DNA of 64,000 bases, taken from contig NZ_PSSW01000001.1 in assembly GCF_002933295.1 (NCBI RefSeq), positions 620,001 to 684,000 on the forward strand. Direction: 5' to 3'. The notes beneath the pieces were generated by a model. The model ran no database searches and was not told the origin of the DNA. It was given only the letters and a program-made list of their open reading frames with translations. Positions 17,616-26,563 of the stretch are shown piece after piece. The position numbers and the translations under genes were made by a program. Each line of letters starts with the position of its first letter. The first letter of the stretch is position 1. This DNA is from Marinobacter flavimaris (GTDB lineage: Bacteria > Pseudomonadota > Gammaproteobacteria > Pseudomonadales > Oleiphilaceae).

Positions 17616-18647
17616 TCAGTCCTCTGGCCTGTTAAGATCCAGCCACTGTTGCGACAGCCAGTAGTAGCTGCCATCGCTTGCAGGGTGGGTGCAGTTGTAA
17701 CGGAATCTCCTGCTATTGAAGGCTTTAGGGGCCTCTACCGCTACATTGCCATCAGTCACGTTAAAGTCGATGCGTCCCTGGCCGGAGGCAAAGCAGGTCA
17801 ACCTGTTGGCATCAATGGGATCAACCAGCGGGAAAACCAGGGTCGGCGGATTCTCCGAAATCACCCCGTCCGGCAGCATGCCGGTATCAACAGGGAAGGC
17901 TTTGCTGCGAAGCTTGTTTTCAAGGCTTCCCAACTGGCCGTAGGCGTTTGCCATCGGGAAACGCGGCAATCGGGTTTTCTCGGTTTGTTGGCCGATGGCG
18001 CCAGATTGCTGGCCAAAACCGTACCAGCCCCGCTCAGCCACTTTGCGCTCCAGTGCTTCGTCGAACTCGCCATAAGGGTACGCAAACATGGGGGCAGGCG
18101 CCTTCAATTCCCTTGAGAGGGTCGCCTGGGCTGAGTCGAGACTGCTGGTAACCCTGGCTTGCCAGTCACTCTGACTTTCGTTCGGTTTACGGGCAAGATG
18201 CCCATGGTCAGCGCTGTGGTTGGCAATGGTTACGCCCGGTCGTTCGGCCAACTCCCGAATCTGATCCCAGGTCATGTAGCCGGTTCGGCCAACGGCTTCC
18301 GTATTTACAAAAATCGTGTAGGGGTAGGCCTTTTCGGCCAGCAGTGGTGCCGCCGTATGGTAGACGGAGTCGTAGGCGTCATCAAAGGTAATGGCGATGC
18401 GATTGCCTTGTTCATCGGTACCGGCCAGCGTTGTTTCGGTGCCTTCCTGTAGATCCACAACGTCCAGCTCCAGATCCGAGATCATGTCCAACTGGCCCTC
18501 GAACAGGGATACAGACGTGCTGGTGGCGGGCGGCGTTGAATCACTGACATGATGATACTGCAGAACAACGAGGTCTGCCCGGGCCGAGGTTGCGGTCGAC
18601 ATAACCGCGACAGCCAGGGTAATTTTCAGGAATGCTTTGAGCGGCAT
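17616..18647 (-). CDS. Exported polysaccharide deacetylase family protein
   Basis: A 343-residue protein with a signal peptide (MPLKAFLKITLAVAVMSTAT, cleaved near SARA). The NodB-type carbohydrate esterase 4 motifs are present: TFDD (87-90, catalytic and metal Asp) and His144-x3-His148 in NHSADHGHL. Relatives remove N-acetyl groups from surface or wall polysaccharide; the PgaB N-terminal domain is similar. About 100 C-terminal residues after the NodB domain are unassigned. AGGAG lies before ATG 18647, which is preferred to an upstream codon at 18683. Confidence 0.85.
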   Translation of the reverse strand: MPLKAFLKITLAVAVMSTATSARADLVVLQYHHVSDSTPPATSTSVSLFEGQLDMISDLELDVVDLQEGTETTLAGTDEQGNRIAITFDDAYDSVYHTAAPLLAEKAYPYTIFVNTEAVGRTGYMTWDQIRELAERPGVTIANHSADHGHLARKPNESQSDWQARVTSSLDSAQATLSRELKAPAPMFAYPYGEFDEALERKVAERGWYGFGQQSGAIGQQTEKTRLPRFPMANAYGQLGSLENKLRSKAFPVDTGMLPDGVISENPPTLVFPLVDPIDANRLTCFASGQGRIDFNVTDGNVAVEAPKAFNSRRFRYNCTHPASDGSYYWLSQQWLDLNRPED

Positions 18648-18692
18648 ATCGTCTCCTGTGTTTCTTCGCTCCGACGCGATCAAACCGGCCGG

Positions 18693-19367
18693 TCAGATGT
18701 TGTGACGGAAGTGTGCTTTGAGTACGGCAAAGGCCTGATTCAGATCCTGAATGGTTTCGGTCTTGCCTCCGCGATCCGGGTGGGCGTTCATAACCGCCCG
18801 ACGGAAACGCTTCTTGACGGTCGGGAAATCAGAAGGGACAGCCTGGAAGCCCAGTATTTCCGCTGCTTCCCGTGTTTCGGCCTGGGCCGGTGCCTGCCCG
18901 GGCGCACCGGCCCAGAAATCATTCATCATCCGTTGGATCGCTTCCTCCGGCAGACGGTATTGGGAGAGATCCAGATAGAATTGACGAAGCGTGTCGACAC
19001 TGTCCGGAACGCCCTCGCCACTGACCACACTCTGCTTTTCGATGCGTATATTGAGAGGCGATATCTGGAGGCTTTCGCCGGCCTCGGACAACTGGTCCCG
19101 AAGACGGTAGAGTACGTGGAACAGCAGAAAATGAACCGGGTAGAGTTTTTCGGGTTCGCTGAAAACAACGTCTCCAAGCAACTCCCACGGTTGCCCCTGG
19201 ATCGCCTTGATCAGCGACAGCTCATTCATGCCCGCCGGTGTTGACCGGATTTCATGCTCAACAGCCACCAGCAGGTGTTGAATCTGCTGCTCCAGGCAGT
19301 CATCTTCGTTCACCGCTCCAGGGTAGGACATTTTGATCGGGGCTTGGCTTTCGGTCATGGAGTCCAT
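18693..19367 (-). CDS. DnaJ-related protein with C-terminal J-domain
   Basis: A 224-residue protein. Residues 20-140 match the DNAJ_related N-terminal domain (LIKAIQGQPWELL, EKLYPVHFLLFHVLYRL). The C-terminal 50 residues form a J-domain with the HPD motif at 196-198 (NAHPDRGGKTETIQDLNQAF), which stimulates DnaK ATPase. The J-domain at the C-terminus, not the N-terminus, is normal for this family. The client is unknown. GGAG lies 9 nt before the ATG. Confidence 0.85.
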   Translation of the reverse strand: MDSMTESQAPIKMSYPGAVNEDDCLEQQIQHLLVAVEHEIRSTPAGMNELSLIKAIQGQPWELLGDVVFSEPEKLYPVHFLLFHVLYRLRDQLSEAGESLQISPLNIRIEKQSVVSGEGVPDSVDTLRQFYLDLSQYRLPEEAIQRMMNDFWAGAPGQAPAQAETREAAEILGFQAVPSDFPTVKKRFRRAVMNAHPDRGGKTETIQDLNQAFAVLKAHFRHNI

Positions 19368-19386
19368 GGTAGGGTACTCCCGGCCA

Positions 19387-20031
19387 TCAGGGAAGTGCAG
19401 CCAGCCGCGGAAGCCCGCCCATGAACAGGGCGGTCGAGAATCGGGTTGCGGTCAACGCTTCAGCTTCCGCTGAATCCGGGTTCCTGTGGGCCCGCCTGGC
19501 AAGCGTCAGGCTGGTCTCATAGGCGACGCCGAAAAAAGCGGCACACAGGTATTCATGATCGATCTGCGGAAGCAGTCCCCGCGCCATCGCCTCGCGCACA
19601 TCGTCTTCCAGGGACAGCATGGTCAGACCGAGAATATCCGAACCAAACAGCTCCCGTAGCGCTCGATCATTTCGGTGCGCGAGCTCGTAAACCAGTGGAT
19701 CCCGGGCGGTCGCAGTGAATAAAGCCATGTAGGCGTAGTGGATAAAATCTTCTGTGGTGTCCGCAGCGCGCCGATGGCGCGTGAGGTTGTTATTCAGGTT
19801 GGTCAGGAAGTCAGTGAGCAGGGCGGCGAAGATGTCCTGCTTGCTGGAGAAATAATTGTAGAAGGTACCGGCGGCAAGACCGGTGCGGCGGACGATGTCG
19901 CGGATGGTCGATTTTTCATATCCCCGCTCGCGAAAACATTCCCTCGCCGCGAGCAGGATAGCCCTCCGGTTCCGGATGCGGTTCTGTTCCCGTTTACCAG
20001 CGGCTTCTTCACTCGATTGCAACGTATCCAT
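19387..20031 (-). CDS. TetR/AcrR-family transcriptional regulator
   Basis: A 214-residue repressor-type protein. The N-terminal helix-turn-helix is clear: 'ILLAARECFRERGYEKSTI' followed by 'IVRRTGLAAGTFYNYFSSK'. The C-terminal ligand-binding domain is not specific enough to name an effector. The start is ATG 20031. It is divergent from ttcA with 72 bp between starts, so it may regulate itself or ttcA, but no clear operator palindrome was confirmed. Confidence 0.88.
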   Translation of the reverse strand: MDTLQSSEEAAGKREQNRIRNRRAILLAARECFRERGYEKSTIRDIVRRTGLAAGTFYNYFSSKQDIFAALLTDFLTNLNNNLTRHRRAADTTEDFIHYAYMALFTATARDPLVYELAHRNDRALRELFGSDILGLTMLSLEDDVREAMARGLLPQIDHEYLCAAFFGVAYETSLTLARRAHRNPDSAEAEALTATRFSTALFMGGLPRLAALP

Positions 20032-20064
20032 GTTGGTATCCTGTCCCTGAATCCATGTGACGCG

Positions 20065-20070
20065 TATAAT
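20065..20070 (+). promoter_or_regulatory. Consensus -10 element for ttcA
   Basis: TATAAT lies 34 bp upstream of ATG 20104 in the 72-bp divergent region between the TetR gene and ttcA. No good -35 is seen 16-18 bp upstream (TGTCCC), so activator help or an extended contact may be needed. Confidence 0.4.
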
Positions 20071-20103
20071 CCCACGTCCATTTAACCTGTGAACGTAGTT
20101 GGT

Positions 20104-21018
20104 ATGTCCGAAGCAATGATCGCCAGTGCCGAACAATCCCTCAACTCAGAGCGGGAGCGCCGCCAGAAGCTGGAGTTGAACAAGCTGCAGAAACGTCTGC
20201 GCCGCGAAGTCGGGCAGGCGATTGCCGATTTTTCGATGATTGAGGCCGGTGACAAAGTCATGTGCTGCCTCAGCGGCGGAAAAGACTCTTACGCCATGCT
20301 CGATATCCTGCTTAACCTGCAGAAGAGCGCGCCTGTCTCGTTCGAGCTGATTGCCGTCAACCTTGATCAGAAACAGCCCGGTTTCCCGGAAGAGGTGTTG
20401 CCCGAATACCTGTCCTCCATGGGTATCGAGTACCACATCATCGAAAAGGACACTTACAGTATTGTTAAGGAAAAAGTCCCCGAAGGGAAGACTACCTGCG
20501 GTCTGTGTAGCCGGCTACGTCGCGGAATTCTCTATAATTTCGCCGAAGAGCACGGAGTAACCAAGATTGCGCTCGGTCACCATAGGGACGATCTGCTGGA
20601 AACCCTGTTCCTGAACATGTTCTATGGCGGCAAACTGAAATCCATGCCGCCAGTTCTGCACAGTGATGATGGCCGCAATACCGTTATCCGGCCGCTGGCT
20701 TACAGCCGCGAAAAGGATATCGCCCGCTACGCCGGTCTGAGAGAGTTTCCCATTATTCCCTGCAACCTGTGTGGTTCGCAGGAGAACTTGCAGCGCCAGG
20801 TTATCAAGGACATGTTCCAGAGCTGGGACAAGCAGCACCCCGGCCGGTTGGAGACAATGTTCCGGGCCATGTGCAATGTGGAGCCGTCGCACCTGGCTGA
20901 TACCAGCCTCTATGATTTTCGGGAAGGAAAGCGCCTCGGCGGTAAACGCCAGGCCGTTCACACTGCCGAACCTGAGGCCACTACTGACTTCGGTCGCCTG
21001 GACGTGTTGAATATCTAG
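20104..21018 (+). CDS. ttcA: tRNA 2-thiocytidine(32) synthetase
   Basis: TtcA inserts sulfur at C32 of certain tRNAs using ATP and a [4Fe-4S] cluster. The 304 residues contain the PP-loop SGGKDS (57-62) and the cluster/catalytic cysteines Cys132-x2-Cys135 (TCGLCSRL) and Cys220-x2-Cys223 (PCNLCGS). ATG 20104 is preferred; a GTG at 20089 is in frame. The stop codon shares a CTAG palindrome with the stop of the convergent SafE-type gene. Its position at the end of the cco cluster is seen in related gammaproteobacteria. Confidence 0.93.
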   Translation: MSEAMIASAEQSLNSERERRQKLELNKLQKRLRREVGQAIADFSMIEAGDKVMCCLSGGKDSYAMLDILLNLQKSAPVSFELIAVNLDQKQPGFPEEVLPEYLSSMGIEYHIIEKDTYSIVKEKVPEGKTTCGLCSRLRRGILYNFAEEHGVTKIALGHHRDDLLETLFLNMFYGGKLKSMPPVLHSDDGRNTVIRPLAYSREKDIARYAGLREFPIIPCNLCGSQENLQRQVIKDMFQSWDKQHPGRLETMFRAMCNVEPSHLADTSLYDFREGKRLGGKRQAVHTAEPEATTDFGRLDVLNI

Positions 21019-21704
21019 GTAGCTAGCATATGCAGGAATGGCAGGGTCCATAGCCCGAAGAGGATAAGCAGTCCACCAGTGACCTTCCGGAACAACTGGT
21101 GGCTCTGCAAGCCTCGGATCCAGTTGGCCGCAAAACCTGTTGCGAGCATGGAAGGAAGGGTACCAAGCCCGAAAAACAGCATGGTTAGTGCGGCCGAGCC
21201 CACCGTCGGTTGTAGCGCTGCCCATCCGAGAGTGCTGTAAACCAGCCCGCAGGGCAGCCAGCCCCAGAGTGCTCCGAGGGCAAGCGCCTGTCCCCCGTGA
21301 TTTACCGGCAGGAAGCGACGGGTCAGGGGAGAGAGACGAGCCCAGACTGGAGCGCCGACCCGTTCGACGTAACGAATACCCTGCCACCATTGCCCCATGG
21401 ATAATCCCATGAAGATCAGCAAAACCCCGGCCAGGCTGCGAAGCACAAGACCGGCCGTGCTCCACTGACTGGCCGCCGTGGTACTGGCCAGCGCGACCAG
21501 TGTGGCGATCAGCACATAGCTACCGATGCGCCCAAAGTTGAATGCCAGCAGCATGACCGTCTGCCGTAGTCGGAAACCCCGGCCTACAGGCAGTGCCATT
21601 GAGAGGGAAGCGCTGATGCCGCCGCACATGCCAAGGCAGTGCGTGCTGCCAAGGAGTCCTATGAGGAAGGCGCTCGGATAGCTGAGGTAAAGTTCCGGGC
21701 TCAT
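21015..21704 (-). CDS. TauE/SafE-type (DsbD_2-like) membrane protein of the cco cluster
   Basis: A 229-residue protein with about six spans. The first span ends in '[11 protein letters not shown]', with Cys23 and Cys27, a motif typical of the SafE/UreH-like membrane proteins encoded next to ccoS. Such proteins are annotated 'sulfite exporter TauE/SafE' but those next to cco genes probably serve copper or oxidase maturation. It overlaps ccoS by 4 nt (ATGA-type), so it is translationally coupled to the ccoGHIS unit. Confidence 0.85.
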   Translation of the reverse strand: MSPELYLSYPSAFLIGLLGSTHCLGMCGGISASLSMALPVGRGFRLRQTVMLLAFNFGRIGSYVLIATLVALASTTAASQWSTAGLVLRSLAGVLLIFMGLSMGQWWQGIRYVERVGAPVWARLSPLTRRFLPVNHGGQALALGALWGWLPCGLVYSTLGWAALQPTVGSAALTMLFFGLGTLPSMLATGFAANWIRGLQSHQLFRKVTGGLLILFGLWTLPFLHMLAT

Positions 21705-21961
21705 CCTTTTTGAGGTTTATCCTCATCCGGATTGCCAGTCTCGCTGACCTCAACGGCTTGCTCTGGGGGAGAAGCCTCTTTCGCGGTCTTGTCAGTGCGG
21801 GCGTCGTCCGGAATCATATCTTTATCGTCATCGTAAAGTATCCGATGGGCCGGGCCTTCCAGGTCATCGTACTGGCCGTTCTTGACCGCCCATGAAAAAA
21901 GCGCGACACCCAGAGTTACCAGGATGAGCATCACCGGAACGAGGAACATTACGATTTTCAC
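21701..21961 (-). CDS. ccoS: cbb3-type oxidase assembly protein CcoS
   Basis: An 86-residue protein with one N-terminal span (IVMFLVPVMLILVTLGVALF) followed by 'WAVKNGQYDDLEGPAHRILYDDD', the hallmark of CcoS. It is needed for cofactor insertion into cbb3 oxidase in model species. The acidic C-terminal tail is longer than the core family. It lies 36 bp after ccoI and overlaps the next gene by 4 nt. Confidence 0.92.
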   Translation of the reverse strand: MKIVMFLVPVMLILVTLGVALFSWAVKNGQYDDLEGPAHRILYDDDKDMIPDDARTDKTAKEASPPEQAVEVSETGNPDEDKPQKG

Positions 21962-21997
21962 AGCGAACCCTCAAAAAACGAGTATAAAGCTACGGTA

Positions 21998-24445
21998 TCA
22001 GGACAGCGCCTGTGCGCCAACCGGGGGATTATCCTGATGCGGTTGTGCAGGCGCTTTGCCAAGCCGAAGTGCATTTAACACCACCACCAGGGAACTGAGG
22101 GACATCCCGATCGCTGCCAGCCAGGGTGGCACCATGCCTGCGGCAGCCAGGGGCAGCGCACAGACATTGTAGGCCAGGGCCCACCAGAGATTCTGGCGGA
22201 TGATGCGCCGGGTCTGACGGCTGGTTTTCAGGGCCTCAACCAACTGCAGCAACTGGCCATTCAAAAGTACCGCATCGGCTTTGAGCTGGGTCAGGTCCGC
22301 AGCAGTGCCCATGGCGACCGAGATTCCCGCTCCGGCCATAGACGGAAGATCGTTCAGCCCGTCGCCGACCATCATGATGTGCCTGCCTTCAGATTCAAGT
22401 TTCTGCAGTACCGCCAGTTTTTCTTCCGGAGAGGCCTGCCCTATCGCTTCGTCAATGCCCAGCATGCCTGCTACCTGCTCAACATGTCCGGACCGGTCGC
22501 CACTCAGGAGCAATGTGCGAATACCAGCGTCCTGAAGAGCTCTGATCGCCGCACGGGCATCGGCTCGGGGTTGGTCGTCCAACCGAAAGCAGGCCAGCCA
22601 CTCGCGATCCGAAGCGAGCCAGATCTCCATGCCCTGGCGAGGTTCGGCGCTGGGCGCGGGTGTACTGACATGCTGTTGGACAAAACCCCGGTGGCCGATG
22701 AACAACGGCCTCTCTCCCAGCTGGCCAGAGAGACCCCCACCGACGTGGTTTTCCACGTTTTCGACGGCTGCAGTGTCACGCCGATTGAATACGCGGGCGA
22801 TGGGATGCTCGGAATATTTCTCGAGCCCGGCGGCGAGCTTCAGGCAGGTTGTTTCATCCATGCTGCCAACAATATCGACGCCGGTCAGGCTGAGTTCTCC
22901 GCGGGTCAATGTCCCGGTTTTATCGAACACCACGGTATCGATGGTGTTCATTGATTCGAGGGTGTGGCCGCGAGTGGGCAGAAACCCGAGACGACGCAGC
23001 CTGACGGTGGCGGAGGTGATCGCGGTGGGCGTTGCCAGCGACAGAGCACAGGGGCAGGTGACCACCAGTACCGAAAGGGTGATGTCGAAGGCATTATCAG
23101 CGCCTGCCAGCCACCAGCCAATCCAGACAACGGGTGCCAGTATCAGTACCCGTCCCACAAATTTCCCCGCCATCCGGTCCGCCATCATTGCGACCTGGGG
23201 CTTTTCGGATTGCACCCGATCCAACACCCGGAGAATACCAGACAGCCGCGTTTGAGCACCCGCTTTCACCACCCGGACATCAAGCGGGTTCTCGCCGTTC
23301 ACACTGCCGGCATGAACCGTATCCCCGGGGTAACGGGTTTCGGGCAGATACTCTCCCGTCAACGCGGCTTCGTTCAGGGTGGACTCGCCCCGCACGATTT
23401 CTCCATCCACTGGCAAAGTTTCACCGGGTCGAACCCGAACGATATCTCCCGGGCGAATCTGATGCGCCGGGACTATGTCCGTATCGTCACCGCTCACCAG
23501 TGTGGCAACGGTCGGCTGGAACCCCGCAAGGGCGTTTCCGGTCAGGCCGGCTCGGTAGCGGGCCTGCACTTCAATATAACGACCCAACAGCAGGAAGAAT
23601 GTAAACATGCACACGGACTCGAAGTAGACTTCGTCCCCGCCAACTATCGTTACCCAGGCACTGGCGAGGTAGGCCAGTCCGATTGCAATGGCAACCGGTA
23701 CATCCATGGTCAGGTGTCGGCTCTGGATGTCCCGGCGAGCGTTCCGGAAAAAGGGGGCGGCGCTGTAGAGAACCACTGGGGTCGCGACCAGCAGACTGAA
23801 CCAGCGGAAAAAACTGACAAACTCCGGTGAGAGATCATTGACCAGTTCAAAGTACAACGGAAATGCCAGCATCATGCTCTGGAAAGAGCCGATGCCCGCT
23901 ATGGCGACCCTGATCAGCATGGAACGGTGTTCCGCCTTCAGGGCCTGTTCTGCCTCGTCTGCCTGGTAGGGGCGAGCCGTATAGCCAAGCTCATGGATGG
24001 CAATCAAAAGGTCGCTCAGAGGCGCTTGATCCTGGGACCAGACCAGGCGGGCACGCTGTGTGGTGTGATTCACCGAAAAAGATACGACACCAGTTTGCTG
24101 CTTCATGTGATTTTCAAGCAGCCAGATACAGGCAGCGCAGGTGATGCCGCCAATCAGCAACTGCGCTTCCTGTGCGCCTTTTACAGGCGCCACGAAGGAC
24201 TCCTGAACCAGGGGGTGATCCAGTTCCCTCAGGCGGTTCACTTCGGCGTTGGTCAGTTGCTTTGGCGTGACTGCCGGCTCAGTCCGGAAATCGTAAAAAC
24301 CGGTCAGACCCTCGCTGTGAATCGTCTGGCAAACCGCTTTGCAGCCCTGACAGCAGAAGTGGTGGGTTGTGCCATCAAGCTCGAGGGTAATGGGCGGCTC
24401 ACCGTCAGCCGGCTCACCGCAATGGAAGCAATCCAGGTGCGTCAA
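21998..24445 (-). CDS. ccoI: Copper-translocating P-type ATPase for cbb3 oxidase (CcoI/FixI)
   Basis: An 815-residue P1B-type ATPase. A Cys-rich N-terminal zinc-ribbon-like segment (CFHCGEPA, FCCQGCKAVC) is followed by an HMA domain with Cys103-x2-Cys106 (ITCAACIWLL), the membrane CPC motif (464-466), phosphorylated Asp508 in DKTGT, and the SEHPIAR motif. CcoI exports Cu to the periplasm for CuB of CcoN. The N-terminal Cys-rich segment before the HMA is typical of CcoI rather than CopA. Its start overlaps the ccoH stop by 4 nt. Confidence 0.95.
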   Translation of the reverse strand: MTHLDCFHCGEPADGEPPITLELDGTTHHFCCQGCKAVCQTIHSEGLTGFYDFRTEPAVTPKQLTNAEVNRLRELDHPLVQESFVAPVKGAQEAQLLIGGITCAACIWLLENHMKQQTGVVSFSVNHTTQRARLVWSQDQAPLSDLLIAIHELGYTARPYQADEAEQALKAEHRSMLIRVAIAGIGSFQSMMLAFPLYFELVNDLSPEFVSFFRWFSLLVATPVVLYSAAPFFRNARRDIQSRHLTMDVPVAIAIGLAYLASAWVTIVGGDEVYFESVCMFTFFLLLGRYIEVQARYRAGLTGNALAGFQPTVATLVSGDDTDIVPAHQIRPGDIVRVRPGETLPVDGEIVRGESTLNEAALTGEYLPETRYPGDTVHAGSVNGENPLDVRVVKAGAQTRLSGILRVLDRVQSEKPQVAMMADRMAGKFVGRVLILAPVVWIGWWLAGADNAFDITLSVLVVTCPCALSLATPTAITSATVRLRRLGFLPTRGHTLESMNTIDTVVFDKTGTLTRGELSLTGVDIVGSMDETTCLKLAAGLEKYSEHPIARVFNRRDTAAVENVENHVGGGLSGQLGERPLFIGHRGFVQQHVSTPAPSAEPRQGMEIWLASDREWLACFRLDDQPRADARAAIRALQDAGIRTLLLSGDRSGHVEQVAGMLGIDEAIGQASPEEKLAVLQKLESEGRHIMMVGDGLNDLPSMAGAGISVAMGTAADLTQLKADAVLLNGQLLQLVEALKTSRQTRRIIRQNLWWALAYNVCALPLAAAGMVPPWLAAIGMSLSSLVVVLNALRLGKAPAQPHQDNPPVGAQALS

Positions 24446-24957
24446 CCTTGGGCAGACTCCCCGGCCTTGATGGTAATGCCGCTTTCAGAAGGTAACCAGG
24501 TTTCACCCTTAAGGCGCCACTCATTGGCGGGACCTCTGAGGTCATAGTACCAGCGACCATCGATGTCACTGTGCAGTTTCCCGGCAAACCGGCCCGGAGC
24601 GATCTGCTGGAACTGGACAGTGCGGTCTTTGTCCGAGAGGGTCGGATGGAACAGGTTGAGAATCAGATACGGGAAGTCCGCGGGACCTTCCACGGTACTC
24701 AGGTTGACCGTGACGTTTCGGTTCTGAAAGTCAATCTGGGCTTCCATGCCAAGGTCCGCGGCCTTCTGGTCCCTCGCGATGGACATGTTGATCCCACGGC
24801 CTTCCTTGGACCAGTCGTCTGTCACCATTGAGTTTTCCGTGTTGATAGCGATGGTAATCGCAACGGCGCAATAAATGATGGACGCACCCGGGAAAATCAG
24901 GAGGAACCAGAACCAGGGCTGGCGATACCAGGGTGCAACGGGTGTTTCAGTAGTCAT
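24442..24957 (-). CDS. ccoH: cbb3 oxidase assembly protein CcoH/FixH
   Basis: A 171-residue FixH-family protein with one N-terminal span (about residues 13-35, FWFLLIFPGASIIYCAVAIT) and a periplasmic beta-rich domain ('DWSKEGRGINMSIARDQKAADLG'). CcoH stays with the assembled oxidase and stabilises it in other species. It overlaps ccoI by 4 nt. A hairpin lies between it and ccoG. Confidence 0.9.
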   Translation of the reverse strand: MTTETPVAPWYRQPWFWFLLIFPGASIIYCAVAITIAINTENSMVTDDWSKEGRGINMSIARDQKAADLGMEAQIDFQNRNVTVNLSTVEGPADFPYLILNLFHPTLSDKDRTVQFQQIAPGRFAGKLHSDIDGRWYYDLRGPANEWRLKGETWLPSESGITIKAGESAQG

Positions 24958-24991
24958 ATATCTCTATCTCATTTAGACGTTCGGATGCGCA

Positions 24992-25010
24992 CGCTGATCA
25001 ATGATCAGCG
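24992..25010 (-). other. Hairpin overlapping the ccoG stop codon
   Basis: CGCTGATC (24992-24999) and GATCAGCG (25003-25010) form a perfect 8-bp stem with a 3-nt loop in the ccoG-ccoH gap; the ccoG TGA lies inside the stem. It has no T-run. It may adjust relative expression of ccoG and ccoH or mRNA stability. Confidence 0.4.
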
Positions 25011-26435
25011 CGTTGGACCGACGAATCGACTTTCGGTTTCCAGGCTCAGTGAAGAATCTGACTCTGATTGAGCCCTGAACAGAATGTCGTTATTGGATTC
25101 GGTAATGGATTCCGGCGGCACATCGACAACAGTGGGCAGCGCGCGGTTCTCGCCACTCTCTACGGTCACCGAGCTGTCAGTCAGGATACGAATTCCCTCC
25201 ATTCCGGTCACCGACAGGGAGAAGGTTTGAGGAACCTCTGTCATGTTGGCGATTTTGAGGGTGTAGGAGTTCTCGATACGACCCTCGCCATTGAAGCTGA
25301 ACAGCGCGCCGCGATCACGCAGAGCATCCATCTGGGCCGGGACCCGGGTGGCAATCGTGAATATGATTGCTGCAATCATCAAAGACAGCACGGCGCCGTA
25401 GCCAAAGGTTCTGGGCCGCAGGAGCTTCGAGGTTTTGCCCTCCAGCTCGTTTTCCGTGGTGTAGCGGATCAGGCCCCTGGGGTAATTCATCTTGTCCATG
25501 ATCTCGTCACAGGCATCGATGCAAAGGGCGCAGCCGATACACTCGTACTGGAGGCCATCTCTGATATCAATGCCGGTGGGGCAGACCTGAACGCACTGAC
25601 CGCAGTCGATACAGTCCCCCAGGCCCGCTTCCGCAGGATCCACGCCTTTCTTTCGTCCGCCCCGGGGCTCGCCGCGGTTGGGATCATAAGAGACCACACG
25701 GGTATTGGGATCGAACATGACCGACTGGAAGCGGGCATAAGGGCACATGTACAGACAAACCTGCTCACGCATCCACCCGGCGTTGAGGTAGGTGGCTACA
25801 GTGAAAAAGGCAACCCAGAAATAGGCCCAGCCATTGGCCTGCAGGGTAAACAGATCGGTAATCAATTCCCGAATGGGGTAGAAATAGCCGACAAAGGTTA
25901 GCCCGGTAGCCAGGGCTATGAGCAACCATACCGCGTGCTTGGCGGATTTCTTGGCGATTTTGTTTGCTGAGCTGGGAGCTTTATCCAGCTTCATCCTTTT
26001 GTTTCGGCTGCCTTCAATACGCTCCTCAACCCACATGAATATGAAGGTCCAAACGGTTTGGGGGCAAGTGTAGCCACACCAGACCCGGCCAAATAGCGTG
26101 GTAATGAAAAACAGACCAAAAGCGCTGATAATCAGCATTCCCGAGAGCAAGATAAAATCTTTCGGGTAGAAAGTCGCCCCGTAAAGGTGGAATTCACGGG
26201 CCGGGAGATCGAAATGAATCAGTGGTTGTCCGTCCAGGGTGAACCAGACAAACGCAAAGTACATCCCCATCAGCAGCAAAAGACTGACATTACGGATGCG
26301 CTGGAAGAAGCCTTTGACTTCCTTGACGTAAATTTTCTTACGGCTGGCGTATAGCTCGACGGTTCCGGATTTATTGTTGTTGTCGGAGGGGTCAGAGGAT
26401 GGGTCAACCTGTTTGACCGGAATCTCACTGCTCAT
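25005..26435 (-). CDS. ccoG: Cytochrome c oxidase accessory protein CcoG (ferredoxin-like)
   Basis: A 476-residue polytopic protein with a NapH-like membrane core and two 4Fe-4S motifs: CIDCGQCVQVCP and CIGCALCIDACD. CcoG has been linked to Cu(II) reduction during cbb3 biogenesis. A C-terminal Ig-like domain (IG_FixG type) follows. ATG 26435 was chosen because GGAGG lies upstream; a codon at 26468 is in frame without such a site. It begins the ccoGHIS unit, separated from ccoP by a terminator-like hairpin. Confidence 0.95.
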   Translation of the reverse strand: MSSEIPVKQVDPSSDPSDNNNKSGTVELYASRKKIYVKEVKGFFQRIRNVSLLLLMGMYFAFVWFTLDGQPLIHFDLPAREFHLYGATFYPKDFILLSGMLIISAFGLFFITTLFGRVWCGYTCPQTVWTFIFMWVEERIEGSRNKRMKLDKAPSSANKIAKKSAKHAVWLLIALATGLTFVGYFYPIRELITDLFTLQANGWAYFWVAFFTVATYLNAGWMREQVCLYMCPYARFQSVMFDPNTRVVSYDPNRGEPRGGRKKGVDPAEAGLGDCIDCGQCVQVCPTGIDIRDGLQYECIGCALCIDACDEIMDKMNYPRGLIRYTTENELEGKTSKLLRPRTFGYGAVLSLMIAAIIFTIATRVPAQMDALRDRGALFSFNGEGRIENSYTLKIANMTEVPQTFSLSVTGMEGIRILTDSSVTVESGENRALPTVVDVPPESITESNNDILFRAQSESDSSLSLETESRFVGPTR

Positions 26436-26526
26436 CGTTACCTCCAGGAAAGTGCTAATGCGGGGCAACAGGCCGTTAGGCTGCTGATCTTTTCAAGCCT
26501 GTGCCCGCATCGCAGACACAGGGTTG

Positions 26527-26556
26527 AAAAGACCGGGCCGGGGCTTGACCCCGGCC
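26527..26556 (-). terminator. Terminator-like hairpin between ccoP and ccoG
   Basis: On the minus strand an 8-bp GC stem (GGCCGGGG/CCCCGGCC at plus 36-43 and 49-56 of the 26500s) with a 5-nt loop is followed by CGGTCTTTTC. It lies 8 bp after the ccoP stop. It probably reduces read-through from ccoNOQP into ccoGHIS. Confidence 0.6.
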
Positions 26557-26563
26557 GGCTGAC

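Noticed and set aside
20515..21465. 316-residue minus-strand frame across ttcA and the SafE-type gene
   Set aside because: It covers two well-supported genes in wrong frames and has no domain or conserved start.
26484..26496. TTGAAAAGATCAG-like sequence in the ccoP-ccoG gap as an Anr box
   Set aside because: The gap between half-sites is one base too short for the TTGA-N6-TCAA symmetry.
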